Part shown: positions 1 through 7,649 of the stretch, one piece after another | Position numbering within the stretch: the first letter of the stretch is position 1 | Layout: the number at the start of each line of letters is the position of its first letter | Assembly (NCBI GenBank): GCA_964586655.1 | Contig: CAZPGY010000032.1 | Location: forward strand, 1 to 13,752 | Direction: 5' to 3' | Source of the DNA: JAJYSO01 sp964586655 | Lineage (GTDB): Bacteria > Bacteroidota > Bacteroidia > Flavobacteriales > Flavobacteriaceae | Length of the DNA: 13,752 bases | The notes under the pieces: generated by a model | The model's database searches: none | Seen by the model: the letters and a program-made list of their open reading frames with translations, nothing else | What the model was told of the DNA's origin: nothing | Position numbers and translations under genes: made by a program

Positions 1-205
1 ATGACCTTTATTCTTTACCGCAAGTGGTTTTTTGAAAATTATTTTGTTATTTTTTTTACACCCGCATAAATGACTGATGAACAGAAAGATATTGATAGAA
101 AAAAAAATGGAAATATTTTTTTAGACTCCCCTTCCAAAAGCACTTCTTTCTATATTCGATACAAAAGTGACATTAAAAACAGACAAAATTCCAAGAGCGC
201 CCGCG

Positions 206-230
206 GGTCACTAACATAAAACAGGTAACT
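206..230 (+). repeat. Copy A of a 25-bp dispersed intergenic repeat
   Basis: It reads GGTCACTAACATAAAA followed by CAGGTAACT. The second copy, at 12235-12259, reads GGTCGCTAACATAAAA followed by AGGATAACT, so 21 of 25 positions agree without gaps. Both copies are intergenic and in the same orientation, and both are followed 15-18 bp later by GAGCC. It may be the scar or end of a mobile element, or a recombination-related site. The origin is not known. Confidence 0.55.
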
Positions 231-303
231 TTGTAGAGCAAGGTCGAGCCATAGAAAGGAATAATGATTTTCCCCATAAATCAGGATTTAAACGCACATT
301 GAT

Positions 304-334
304 TTTGGGGTTTTAGTTTTTTAGCTTAATTTAG
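304..334 (+). promoter_or_regulatory. Candidate Bacteroidota promoter for the alanine dehydrogenase-family gene
   Basis: TTTG at 304-307 is followed after 19 bp by TAATTTAG at 327-334. This fits the phylum's -33/-7 pattern TTTG-N19..21-TAnnTTTG with one mismatch in the -7 box. The transcript would start near 341, leaving only about 10 nt before the ATG at 351, which is short. No Shine-Dalgarno sequence precedes the ATG. Confidence 0.35.
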
Positions 335-350
335 ATTTCATTTTTACGAT

Positions 351-1547
351 ATGGATATCTCAAACACTCCTTTTTCTCACGCCGAATTGCTTCCTCAAGA
401 AGAAATGTTGGAAGTTAAAAAAACCAAAGGCCAGCTGTTTATCGGTTTGCCCAAAGAGCGTTCTTACCAGGAAAAACGAATTTGCCTGACTCCGGATGCT
501 GTAGCTACGCTCACCAACAACGGGCATCGGGTTTTGGTGGAGCGAGGCTGTGGGAATGATGCCAATTTCAGCGACCGGGAATATGCTGAAGCCGGGGGAG
601 AAATCACCAGCGATTCAAAGAAAGTTTTCTCTTGTCCCATGATTTTAAAAGTGGAGCCGCCCACTCTTGAGGAATTGGACATGATTAATCCGCAGACCAT
701 TTTGATCTCTGCGCTTCAAATCAAAACTCAGAAAAAGGAATATTTTCAAACCTTGGCCAAAAAACATATTACCGCACTGGCTTTTGAATATATCAAGGAC
801 GCAGAGGGTTCATACCCTATGGTTACTGCGCTGAGTGAAATAGCCGGCACAGCATCGGTTTTAATTGCGGCAGAGCTTTTAGCCAGTCCGGGCGGAAAAG
901 GAGCCATGTTTGGCAATATCACGGGGGTTCCTCCTTTAAACGTTGTTATTTTAGGCGCCGGCACAGTAGGCCATGTAGCCACTCGCACTGCTATTGGGCT
1001 GGGCGCTAATCCCAAAGTATTTGATCAGTCTTTAAGTCGGCTGCGACATATTCAAAATAACTTCAAAAATCCGGTTTACACCTCAACGCTACAACCCAAA
1101 AACCTGCTGAAAGCCTTAAAACGAGCCGATGTAGTTATTGGCGCCGTACGCGGAAAAGACAGAGCCCCCATTTTGGTAACCGAAAACATGATTGAACAAA
1201 TGAAGCCCGGTTCCATTATTATTGATGTCAGTATTGACATGGGCGGTTGTTTTGAAACTTCTGAAATCACCAGTCACAACAGCCCCACTTTTATCAAACA
1301 CGAGGTTATTCATTATGGGGTTCCCAACCTGCCTTCTCGATATCCGCGAACTTCTTCTATCTGTATGAGCAATATTTTCACGCCTTATCTCTTGCATATT
1401 GCTGAAGAAGGTGGACTTGAAAATACGCTCAGATTTGACCGCGGTCTAAGAAATGGATTGTATTTTTACCACGGAATTTTAACCCATAAATCTGTTGCAG
1501 ATTGGTTTGGTTTATCCTACCGTGATATCAATTTATTAATCTTCTGA
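351..1547 (+). CDS. ald: Alanine dehydrogenase family protein (Ald/PNT type)
   Basis: The protein has 398 residues, slightly longer than the usual 370 because of an N-terminal extension of about 25 residues. Family members catalyse NAD-dependent interconversion of L-alanine and pyruvate plus ammonia in the cytoplasm. Visible family features are R43 in KERSYQEKR (substrate arginine), K100 in ILKVEPP (catalytic lysine), the NAD-binding loop GAGTVG at 202-207, D296 in IDVSIDMGGCFE, and N326 in HYGVPNLPSRYPRTS. The residue that aligns with the active-site histidine of classical enzymes (H96 in the M. tuberculosis enzyme, in YLHLA) appears to be Q123 in ISALQIKT. Activity on alanine is therefore inferred from family only. 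The start is the first ATG of the frame. The stop lies 4 bp before the DUF4258 gene, suggesting co-transcription. Confidence 0.8.
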   Translation: MDISNTPFSHAELLPQEEMLEVKKTKGQLFIGLPKERSYQEKRICLTPDAVATLTNNGHRVLVERGCGNDANFSDREYAEAGGEITSDSKKVFSCPMILKVEPPTLEELDMINPQTILISALQIKTQKKEYFQTLAKKHITALAFEYIKDAEGSYPMVTALSEIAGTASVLIAAELLASPGGKGAMFGNITGVPPLNVVILGAGTVGHVATRTAIGLGANPKVFDQSLSRLRHIQNNFKNPVYTSTLQPKNLLKALKRADVVIGAVRGKDRAPILVTENMIEQMKPGSIIIDVSIDMGGCFETSEITSHNSPTFIKHEVIHYGVPNLPSRYPRTSSICMSNIFTPYLLHIAEEGGLENTLRFDRGLRNGLYFYHGILTHKSVADWFGLSYRDINLLIF

Positions 1548-1551
1548 AGAG

Positions 1552-1947
1552 ATGAAATTAGTACATCGTTTTGCTTATTATTTAGGAGGGATGAGCATTG
1601 GAATTATTTTTGTAATCTTCTTTTTAAGTGGCAAGGACGCCTCTTGTTCTTATTTTCCCAACGAAAGGGTTTTGAAAGAGATTCGTTTTAGGCAACACGA
1701 ATACAGCCCTCAGGCACTGAGTTTCTTTCAACAAAATCATATTGACACCATTGTCGTGAGCAAATTGCTCCATCAAGGAAATGTGGATTTTAACGCCAGT
1801 CAAACAGATCGCGACAAACCTTGTCGAATATACATCATTAAAGGGACGCATCAGGGGCAGCATTTGCAGATTGCCGTTAAAGAATGCAAAGACAATCGGG
1901 ACAAAGCCACCATCACCCAAGCAAAATTCTTTCAACCGGAAGCTTAA
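1552..1947 (+). CDS. DUF4258 family protein with N-terminal membrane anchor
   Basis: The protein has 131 residues and begins with a hydrophobic segment at about residues 8-26 (YYLGGMSIGIIFVIFFLSG), which reads as an uncleaved anchor or signal. The soluble part matches my recollection of the DUF4258 pattern: a hydrophilic helical stretch, then QNHIDTIVVSKLLHQGNVDF, then a compact beta region (CRIYIIKG, LQIAVKEC, ATITQAKFF). C89 and C109 are candidate paired cysteines. No function is established for this family. The ATG lies 4 bp after the upstream stop and is preceded by GAAGAG, so translation is probably coupled to the alanine dehydrogenase-family gene. The gene converges with the Dph6-like gene, leaving 19 bp between the two stops. 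Confidence 0.7.
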   Translation: MKLVHRFAYYLGGMSIGIIFVIFFLSGKDASCSYFPNERVLKEIRFRQHEYSPQALSFFQQNHIDTIVVSKLLHQGNVDFNASQTDRDKPCRIYIIKGTHQGQHLQIAVKECKDNRDKATITQAKFFQPEA

Positions 1948-1966
1948 AATTTACGTTCAACAAATT

Positions 1967-2695
1967 TTAAATCGGTTTTAAATCCGTAAACCAAAATCGG
2001 GTATCCCAGCTGCGTTCATCGGTAAAACAATCTTGTTGATTGTCTTTATCAGCGGGTTGATAATCTCGCATTAGGGTTTTGCCGACTTTAAATTTGACCG
2101 GATTTTCAAATAATGGTCCGTCAAAAACAAAGCTGTGAAACTCTCCATTTTCTCCACAAGGGTCAACTCCTTTGGGCAGCGCCTTGATAAACTCTCGATC
2201 AATAACTCGACCACAAAACGAAGAATCCAGTACTCGGGCGTTTACACAAACCACCACCGCTTTATACCCCAACGCTATAAACTCTTCGATCAAGGCAGAC
2301 GTATCTTTTTTCCACAGCGGGAAAACCGGATGAAGTCCCATTTTCTTATACTGTTGGTGGCGGTAATCTTTTAAATCTTCTAAAAGAATATCTCCGAAAA
2401 CGCCATGGGTAAAACCTGTTTGTTTGAGTTGTTGCAAGCTTTCCTCCATGATTTGGTTATAGTCCGGCAGGGAAATTTTGGAAGGAAGTGCTTTTATCGT
2501 CAATGGGATGCCTAGGCAGTCGGCTTGTTGTTGAAGCAGGTGTTCATGGAGGCCGTGCATGGTCACCCGCTGGTTATCCCTGTTAATGGTGGTCAACAGT
2601 TTTTTCACCGGCAGTTTCCCTTCACTAATAACTTTGTGTAGCGCCAGCATGGAATCTTTACCACTACTCCAATTGAAAAAAGCTTTATTATTCAT
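1967..2695 (-). CDS. Dph6-like adenine nucleotide alpha-hydrolase (PP-loop ATPase)
   Basis: The protein has 242 residues from the chosen start MNNKAFFNWSSGKDS. The PP-loop motif SSGKDS sits at residues 10-15 and binds ATP pyrophosphate. Later family features are GVFGDILLEDLKDYR and GENGEFHSFVFDGPL, which corresponds to the EGGEFHT motif of the diphthine-ammonia ligase family. In eukaryotes and archaea this family amidates diphthine on EF2. Bacteria do not make diphthamide, so the bacterial substrate is unknown. An upstream ATG in the same frame (2746) would add 17 residues inside aroQ and is less likely. The chosen ATG overlaps the aroQ stop by 8 bp, which indicates translational coupling and one mRNA. 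Confidence 0.8.
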   Translation of the reverse strand: MNNKAFFNWSSGKDSMLALHKVISEGKLPVKKLLTTINRDNQRVTMHGLHEHLLQQQADCLGIPLTIKALPSKISLPDYNQIMEESLQQLKQTGFTHGVFGDILLEDLKDYRHQQYKKMGLHPVFPLWKKDTSALIEEFIALGYKAVVVCVNARVLDSSFCGRVIDREFIKALPKGVDPCGENGEFHSFVFDGPLFENPVKFKVGKTLMRDYQPADKDNQQDCFTDERSWDTRFWFTDLKPI

Positions 2696-3110
2696 CTCCC
2701 AACAAGCTTTGAATAGCCAGGCTGTAGCCTTGAAGCCCAAATCCACAAATCATTCCTTTGGCATAAGGGGCAATAAATGATTGTTGTCGAAAGCTTTCCC
2801 GGCCAAAAATATTGGAAATATGCACTTCTACCACCGGAATTTCAATGGCTTTAACCGCATCAGCGAGGGCAATGGAAGTGTGGGTATAGGCGGCCGCATT
2901 TAAAATAACTCCATCATAGTCTCCCACCGCATCCTGCAATGCGGTGATGAGCTCTCCTTCCGCATTGGATTGCACATAAGACAAGGCCGCAGACTTGAAT
3001 TGAAATTGCAAATGCCCAAAATAATCATCAAAACTCTGATAACCATAGATTTCGGGCTCTCTTTGCCCCAGCAGATTTAGGTTGGGTCCGTTGATGATCA
3101 ATATTTTCAT
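2688..3110 (-). CDS. aroQ: Type II 3-dehydroquinate dehydratase
   Basis: The enzyme removes water from 3-dehydroquinate in the shikimate pathway (third step, cytoplasm, dodecameric in the family). The chosen start MKILIINGPNLNLLG gives 140 residues, a normal length; an upstream ATG at 3146 would add 12 residues without family similarity. Recognisable features are NGPNLNLLGQREPEIYG (residues 7-23, with R17 and catalytic Y22), ILNAAAYTHTS (69-79), VEVHISN (94-100, catalytic H97) and FGRESFRQQS (102-111, with R108). The gene is first in an operon with the Dph6-like gene, which it overlaps by 8 bp. It lies directly downstream of the terminator of the neighbouring outer-membrane gene and has its own -7 box. 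Confidence 0.95.
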   Translation of the reverse strand: MKILIINGPNLNLLGQREPEIYGYQSFDDYFGHLQFQFKSAALSYVQSNAEGELITALQDAVGDYDGVILNAAAYTHTSIALADAVKAIEIPVVEVHISNIFGRESFRQQSFIAPYAKGMICGFGLQGYSLAIQSLLGDE

Positions 3111-3134
3111 GGGTTTAAGGATTTTGTTTCCGCA

Positions 3135-3142
3135 CAAAAATA
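3135..3142 (-). promoter_or_regulatory. Candidate -7 box for aroQ
   Basis: On the minus strand the sequence is TATTTTTG, matching the Bacteroidota -7 consensus TAnnTTTG. No clear TTTG lies about 20 bp upstream, where the upstream terminator sits instead. A start near 3129 would leave about 19 nt before the aroQ ATG. Confidence 0.35.
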
Positions 3143-3150
3143 GCAAATAA

Positions 3151-3185
3151 AAAAAGCGAAACCCTTAAAAGAGAGCTCCGCTTTT
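3151..3185 (-). terminator. Rho-independent terminator of the first outer-membrane gene
   Basis: Read on the minus strand, AAAAGCGGAGCTCT can pair with a downstream AAGGGTTTCGCTTTT arm. The inner pairs include several G-U wobbles, which become A-C mismatches on the other strand, so the full stem forms only in minus-strand RNA. A run of seven U follows. It lies about 60 bp after the stop of the gene ending at 3247 and is nearly identical to the hairpin at 3965-4000. Confidence 0.7.
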
Positions 3186-3197
3186 CATTTATATTTA

Positions 3198-3229
3198 GGA
3201 ATTTGAATGATTTTTCATTTCAAAATTCC
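3198..3229. repeat. Imperfect inverted repeat in the 3' untranslated region
   Basis: GGAATTTGAATGA (3198-3210) pairs with TCATTTCAAAATTCC (3215-3229), with two single-base bulges and a 4-nt loop. It lies between the stop of the outer-membrane gene and its terminator, so the mRNA would end in two hairpins. An mRNA-stability role is a guess. Confidence 0.5.
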
Positions 3230-3246
3230 CTATAAAAGCGCTGACA

Positions 3247-3804
3247 TTAGAAATGCAGGGCAAAACCAAGGTTGATTTCAAAAATACCCTTATCAGAATA
3301 TTGGTCGTTCATAGACAAGTCATAACGCACTCCGGGTTCAAAGCTGAGGTGCTCGCCCAAGAAAAAGGCATACCCGGCTTGAAGTCCCAAATAAGCAGGA
3401 GACTCGCCCAATGTGTTTTCAAAATCAGAACCGGAATAATCAATTTGCACGGGAATGTTGCCCATGATGTAATATTTAGCCCCTACTTTATAGCTAAGCA
3501 CATCAGAGGAAACCCTGTGATCTCCCACTTCTACACTGGTTCCTCCATAACCGAGTCCCAGTTTGAGCGCCAAATTATCAATGACAAAATAACCCACTTC
3601 GGCGCCAAAGTTATAGGTAGAGCTTCCGTCCGTACTATAGAAATGAACGCCGGTAGAAGCGTGTTTGGTTTGAGGAGCGCCAAAACCGGTATTGGCTTCA
3701 ACCAACCAACTGCCCTGTGCAGTTTGACCGATGTTGTCTTGGGCATTCATTGTTGTTAATCCGAATACTGCTAATGCAGCAAAAAACAAAATCTTTTTCA
3801 TCAT
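3247..3804 (-). CDS. Small outer-membrane beta-barrel protein
   Basis: The protein has 185 residues. A signal peptide is clear: two methionines, KK, then a hydrophobic core ending in NAQ, with cleavage expected near residues 20-22. The mature part alternates short beta strands and turns (GSWLVEANTGFGA, YNFGAEVGYFV, ALKLGLGYGG, LSYKVGAKYYI, YLGLQAGYAF, LSFEPGVRYDLS, IFEINLGFALHF) and ends in F, the usual barrel C-terminal residue. This suggests an eight-stranded OmpW/OmpX-like fold. The function is unknown. It has its own -7 box and terminator. Its signal peptide is almost the same as that of the next gene (residues LAVFGLT and NAQD shared), suggesting duplication or shared descent of the 5' end. 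Confidence 0.8.
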   Translation of the reverse strand: MMKKILFFAALAVFGLTTMNAQDNIGQTAQGSWLVEANTGFGAPQTKHASTGVHFYSTDGSSTYNFGAEVGYFVIDNLALKLGLGYGGTSVEVGDHRVSSDVLSYKVGAKYYIMGNIPVQIDYSGSDFENTLGESPAYLGLQAGYAFFLGEHLSFEPGVRYDLSMNDQYSDKGIFEINLGFALHF

Positions 3805-3828
3805 AGTTTATTTTAGATTAATACGCGA

Positions 3829-3836
3829 CAAACATA
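3829..3836 (-). promoter_or_regulatory. Candidate -7 box for the first outer-membrane gene
   Basis: Minus-strand TATGTTTG is an exact match to TAnnTTTG. The -33 region is weak. It would give a 5' untranslated region of about 20 nt before the ATG at 3804. Confidence 0.45.
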
Positions 3837-3964
3837 GGCAAGCGGTTTAATTTACCTTCATTTATTAAGAATAATTAACATGATATATTAAATATTTACT
3901 TTAATCAATTACGAAAAAATACTGAGCCCTTCTCCGAAATTCCTTTCCTATACTCAGGGGTATT

Positions 3965-4000
3965 AAAAAAGCGAAACCCTTAAAAAAGAGCTCCGCTTTT
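3965..4000 (-). terminator. Rho-independent terminator of the second outer-membrane gene
   Basis: This is the same hairpin as at 3151-3185: AAAAGCGGAGCTC on one arm, AAGGGTTTCGC on the other, then six U in minus-strand RNA. It lies 25 bp after the stop of the gene ending at 4026. As in the other copy, the G-U pairs show that the functional orientation is minus. Confidence 0.7.
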
Positions 4001-4025
4001 AAAAAATATGGTAGTCCAGTTCTTT

Positions 4026-4613
4026 TTAGAACATATAACCTACAGAGATTTGAATAACCGAGTTTTTGACATCTACATCCTGATCGGTATCTGCCAATTG
4101 AGTCATTCCAAGATAGTAACGGGCATCAAAAAAGATTCCGCTATCCAATTTATAGCCCAGCCCCACGGCCAAACCGGCGTCAATTGATTTGTACTGATCT
4201 TTAACATCCACATCATTACCATCAGAACTTACTTTAGCAGACATCAGGAACCCAATCTGTGGTCCTAAATGGATATTGAGGTTTTCGGTAATATAATATT
4301 TAGCCAAAATAGGAACACTGAGATAGCTCAAGTTCATTTTAGCATCAAAGCTTTGGCCAAGAATCTCTGTTGTGGTTTGGGTGCCCCGCATCGTATATAA
4401 AAGCTCGGGTTGAACGGCAAACTGATTGCCCAATTTAAACTCCGCCAATACACCAAGGTGAAATCCTACTTTCATTTCAGCCGCATCTGGGACATCGCTT
4501 CCACTAAAGGAGGCAAAGTTTGCTCCGGCCTTGACGCCAAAACCAATGTCTTGAGCATTAACATTGGTCAAACCAAAAACTGCCAATGCTGCAATAAGTA
4601 ATACTTTTTTCAT
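4026..4613 (-). CDS. Porin-family outer-membrane beta-barrel protein (OMP_b-brl_2 type)
   Basis: The protein has 195 residues from MKKVLLIAALAVFGLTNVNAQD, chosen because it gives a clean signal peptide; the ATG 16 codons upstream (4661) would put 16 extra residues in front of it. The mature start GFGVKAGANFASFSGSD and the phrase FHLGVLAEFKLGNQFAVQPELLYTMRGTQ are characteristic of the porin-like barrel family common in Bacteroidota (PF13568-like, from memory). Further strand pairs follow (LSYLSVPILAKYYI, NIHLGPQIGFLMSAKV, DAGLAVGLGYKLDSGIFFDARYYLG), and the chain ends SVIQISVGYMF with a terminal F. The ligand or function is unknown. It has its own promoter and terminator. Confidence 0.85.
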   Translation of the reverse strand: MKKVLLIAALAVFGLTNVNAQDIGFGVKAGANFASFSGSDVPDAAEMKVGFHLGVLAEFKLGNQFAVQPELLYTMRGTQTTTEILGQSFDAKMNLSYLSVPILAKYYITENLNIHLGPQIGFLMSAKVSSDGNDVDVKDQYKSIDAGLAVGLGYKLDSGIFFDARYYLGMTQLADTDQDVDVKNSVIQISVGYMF

Positions 4614-4641
4614 AATTAAATATTTATTGATTAATAATGCT

Positions 4642-4673
4642 CGAATATAAACAAAAAACACGTTGGCTTTAAA
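4642..4673 (-). promoter_or_regulatory. Candidate promoter for the porin-family gene
   Basis: On the minus strand TTTA (4673-4670) is followed after 20 bp by TATATTCG (4649-4642), close to the TTTG / TAnnTTTG pattern with one mismatch in each box. A start near 4636 would leave about 23 nt of leader before the ATG at 4613, which supports that start over the longer ORF. Confidence 0.5.
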
Positions 4674-4756
4674 TTTATTCAGATAATTTGCAAAAAAGGG
4701 AAGTGTTTATTCCGTATATTTAATTTTTTTCTCCATAAAATCACGGAACCGTTTCC

Positions 4757-7591
4757 TCAATAATAAGTACGCTTAAACAATCCGATTAATGTATTGAGGT
4801 CCAAGGTAACAATAAAGCGTATCCTTCGGTTGTAGTGGGCTCGATTGACCTCCCAACCCAGACTGGAATAAACGGGAAAAAATAATTCGAAGTAATCTTG
4901 TACCAAGCTCAAGCGCAGTCCCGAGTCGTATAAAAATTGAGCACTACTTCCCTGGTTTTTCACCAAACCCACATCTCCATAGGCATATAACCAATCGCCC
5001 AACAGGGAAATATTGGCATTTAAAGTGGTGATCCATTGATTGGCAAAGGCCGGCTGCAACCGAGATTTAAAGCCTCCCTCCGCCTCAATAAACTGCTGAC
5101 TAAAAAGACCGCTGCTCTCACTCCTTCCATAATAATTATAATCAAACAGATAATCTGTAGGCCTGTCCAAAGCAAAGCTAAAGTAGTTAGAATTTCCTGC
5201 AGTATGATTATAGAGAAAAGCTCCGGCATAGATTCTAAATTCGATTTGCCGATTGCTTAAAAACAGCTTTCTATATTTAGCCGTAAGGGAAAGTTTGCTG
5301 AATTTTTTAGCTACCTGAAAATCAAAAGTCGCTCCCAAAGAACTGACTAAACCTTGATCGCTATAAGTGTACTGTGCATCAAAAACACTGTAATTGGGTT
5401 CTTCGGCCAAGTTTAAATTCTCTCCATTTTCTCGGTGCACGGTCACACTGCGCAGCGTAATATACTGTCGTTCGCGGTTGCGCAAGTCTCGATGTCGAAA
5501 AGCAAAAACAATATAAGGTGAAAATCGATAGTAAAACAAGCCTTTGTCATAAGAATATCGGTTTCCGCTAAGCCCCAAAGAAATGCGGCTCAGGTTTTTA
5601 TTTCTAAACTGAAAAGTTTGCAAGAGCGACAAACTTCCAATCAGGGTTTGACTTCTGAATCCATATTCAGGGGTTATGGAATAGGAAAAAGGTTTGGGAA
5701 GAATGGCCTCATTAGAAATTTTCGGCCCCATGGTAAATCCGTCATACAGGTTATACGTAAACTCGGGCATCAAGAAAAACTGACTGTAAAACGGATCTTC
5801 CACATCAGTGAGCAACCGAAGTTGTATGGGTTTATTGAATAGTTTTCGCAAGCCCTTATAATTATTGCGTTTGTTGACTTCGGGAATTATTCCTTGATAA
5901 TTCAAGGCCAGTCGCTCTACCCCTTTGGCCGGAATGCTGATTGTTGTCATGCCTTGGGTGTCTTCAATCCAATATTTAGACAATACGGCTCTGTCACGAA
6001 GTGTATATAACGAAACCGGCATACTGTTCTTCTCTTTATTCTCTATAACCACTTGCAGGCTGTCTCCTTTCCGCTCGACATTTTTGATATTAAAATCGAG
6101 TCGGACATTGGTTTTTACATATTGCTCAAAAAACCAGTCCACCTCTTTATGAGCACGATGTTTTAGCAACTCGGCAAAATCTTCTGCCTGCACGGGTTTT
6201 AATTTATATTGTCGATAAAATTGGGCTATTGTCTTGCTGAGCGTACTGTCGCCGAGAAAATCATCGAGGTATTTAAACCCCACTCCTGCTTTATACGGGT
6301 TGGCAATTTCGGCATTAAACCGAATCAGTGAATCTTTACTCAATGACAAAGCCTGATCGAGGTTTGCCCGGTTCATATTCATAAAATAAAACTGATACTG
6401 ATCATTGAACGCCAAGTCGGCCAGATGAGACCATCGAATTCCTATGACTTCGCTCAATTTTCCGATAAGTTTGGTGTTGGGATAATATTGTTCTACATAA
6501 TCCATCAATAATTTAATCTCAACAGCATTGATTAACCAAGCTTCCTTACGCGGATTAATCAGCAAGGTATTCCGCAGGTAATGCCGGGTGATGGTTTTCA
6601 TCATTTTAATATCATATTGAAACCCATCGGGAAAAGGCCTGATAAAACTGGGCAGTTGATTGAGGCCGTATATAGGAGAACTCTTATAATCGGCTTGGGT
6701 CACCAATATTTTTTGATGAGGATAAGCGCCCAGTTGTTCTTTTAGAAAAGAGACAATTCGCCATATCGTTACGGCTTTATTTTTATCGGGTACGCCTTCA
6801 TCCACAATATTGGAGACTACTGTAATATTGCTGAAATGAAACTTATCAAAAACATTTACTTTGGTCAAAGAGAGCTTTACATTGGCTTGATTTTTACCGG
6901 TTAGCCTCACTTTTTTGTAGGCCAAATTTTCACTGATTTGCTTTTGTTTCAAACCGGAATAAAGGTGGTAATCCACCGGAAGTCGAAAAAGGATCTTGAC
7001 CTGCAGTTTAGGTCGGAATTGATCATTGAGGTCTTTATTGCTGTATATTTTCCATCCCTCTCGATAAACTGCCGGTGCCACCAGCCAATAGCGCAGGTTG
7101 TAGTTTCCATTTTTATCACGCCCATACCCGGTGAACTTGTCCTCCGGTATGCGCACCATATACTGCAATTGCAATTTGACGGTTTCCCCGGGTAGCAACT
7201 TTTCTTTCAGCTTTACTTTAAGGATGTCGAGATGTTTTTCGGGGCGCTCCCAGGTCATGAGTTTTCCTTGGTGGTCGCGAATAAAATCAATCTTGGTCAG
7301 GCCGCGCTCCGACAGCTTTGAAAAATGGAAACGCTTGATGTATTGCGAGGCAAAATGCTGTCCCAAGGAGGAGGTCTTACTGCGAAAAGCATTCAACCAA
7401 TCGTTAAAGTACAGATACTTTAACGTATCTGCACTCACATTGCGATAACTCACGGTTTCTCGAACGGTCAAGGTGTGGGTACTCGCCGTAAAAAACACCT
7501 CAGCCTCTATTTTGATCTGTGCCGAAACTCCAGGAGCTTTCAACAAGAAAAGCAAACCCAAAAGGAATATCCCCCACAGTTTTCTACTCAT
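4757..7591 (-). CDS. Exported M1-like pseudopeptidase fused to a C-terminal beta-barrel
   Basis: The protein has 944 residues from MSRKLWGIF. This start gives a signal peptide (hydrophobic residues 7-20, cleavage after VSA near 24) and is preceded by AAGGAAGG; the ATG 12 codons upstream would spoil the signal. Residues about 25-480 resemble the N-terminal saddle and catalytic domains of M1 metallopeptidases (YFNDW, PGETVKLQLQY, WLVAPAVYREGW, SSPIYGLNQLPSFIRPFPDG). Where M1 enzymes have HExxH, the sequence reads KTITRHYLRNTLLINPRKEAWL (about 332-353) and no HExxH or downstream Glu motif is present. Residues about 600-944 alternate aromatic and polar strands like an outer-membrane barrel. It probably acts at the outer membrane in a non-catalytic role. 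It starts 58 bp after the LOG-family gene, probably in one operon. Confidence 0.7.
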   Translation of the reverse strand: MSRKLWGIFLLGLLFLLKAPGVSAQIKIEAEVFFTASTHTLTVRETVSYRNVSADTLKYLYFNDWLNAFRSKTSSLGQHFASQYIKRFHFSKLSERGLTKIDFIRDHQGKLMTWERPEKHLDILKVKLKEKLLPGETVKLQLQYMVRIPEDKFTGYGRDKNGNYNLRYWLVAPAVYREGWKIYSNKDLNDQFRPKLQVKILFRLPVDYHLYSGLKQKQISENLAYKKVRLTGKNQANVKLSLTKVNVFDKFHFSNITVVSNIVDEGVPDKNKAVTIWRIVSFLKEQLGAYPHQKILVTQADYKSSPIYGLNQLPSFIRPFPDGFQYDIKMMKTITRHYLRNTLLINPRKEAWLINAVEIKLLMDYVEQYYPNTKLIGKLSEVIGIRWSHLADLAFNDQYQFYFMNMNRANLDQALSLSKDSLIRFNAEIANPYKAGVGFKYLDDFLGDSTLSKTIAQFYRQYKLKPVQAEDFAELLKHRAHKEVDWFFEQYVKTNVRLDFNIKNVERKGDSLQVVIENKEKNSMPVSLYTLRDRAVLSKYWIEDTQGMTTISIPAKGVERLALNYQGIIPEVNKRNNYKGLRKLFNKPIQLRLLTDVEDPFYSQFFLMPEFTYNLYDGFTMGPKISNEAILPKPFSYSITPEYGFRSQTLIGSLSLLQTFQFRNKNLSRISLGLSGNRYSYDKGLFYYRFSPYIVFAFRHRDLRNRERQYITLRSVTVHRENGENLNLAEEPNYSVFDAQYTYSDQGLVSSLGATFDFQVAKKFSKLSLTAKYRKLFLSNRQIEFRIYAGAFLYNHTAGNSNYFSFALDRPTDYLFDYNYYGRSESSGLFSQQFIEAEGGFKSRLQPAFANQWITTLNANISLLGDWLYAYGDVGLVKNQGSSAQFLYDSGLRLSLVQDYFELFFPVYSSLGWEVNRAHYNRRIRFIVTLDLNTLIGLFKRTYY

Positions 7592-7649
7592 TTCCTTCCT
7601 TTTATGTCCCTTTATGCAATGCTGCAATAAATGTATTTTTTGATCATTT

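Larger units (their letters stand above)
1..350. other. Leader intergenic region without a convincing gene
   Basis: No complete gene is visible here. A stop codon at 2-4 (TGA) or at 67-69 (TAA, after 22 open codons) could end a gene that begins left of the window, but neither can be assigned. The stretch is AT-rich, with A and T runs. It contains a 25-bp repeat at 206-230 that recurs near 12235 and a candidate promoter just before position 351; both are listed separately. A TATATTCG box at 151-158 resembles a -7 element but has no upstream TTTG at the right distance. Confidence 0.6.

Noticed and set aside
1591..1593. Internal ATG preceded by TTAGGAGGG in the DUF4258 gene
   Set aside because: The Shine-Dalgarno-like bases encode LGG in the membrane segment. 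Starting here would remove half the hydrophobic anchor, and the coupled ATG at 1552 fits better.
1965..1986. Tandem TTTTAAATCGG / TTTTAAATCCG
   Set aside because: It is part of the last codons of the Dph6-like gene; a two-copy, AT-rich repeat is weak evidence of function.
3922..3957. CTGAG / CTCAG inverted repeat followed by T residues on the minus strand
   Set aside because: Only 5 bp of stem with a 26-nt loop, and a much better terminator lies just upstream at 3965-4000.
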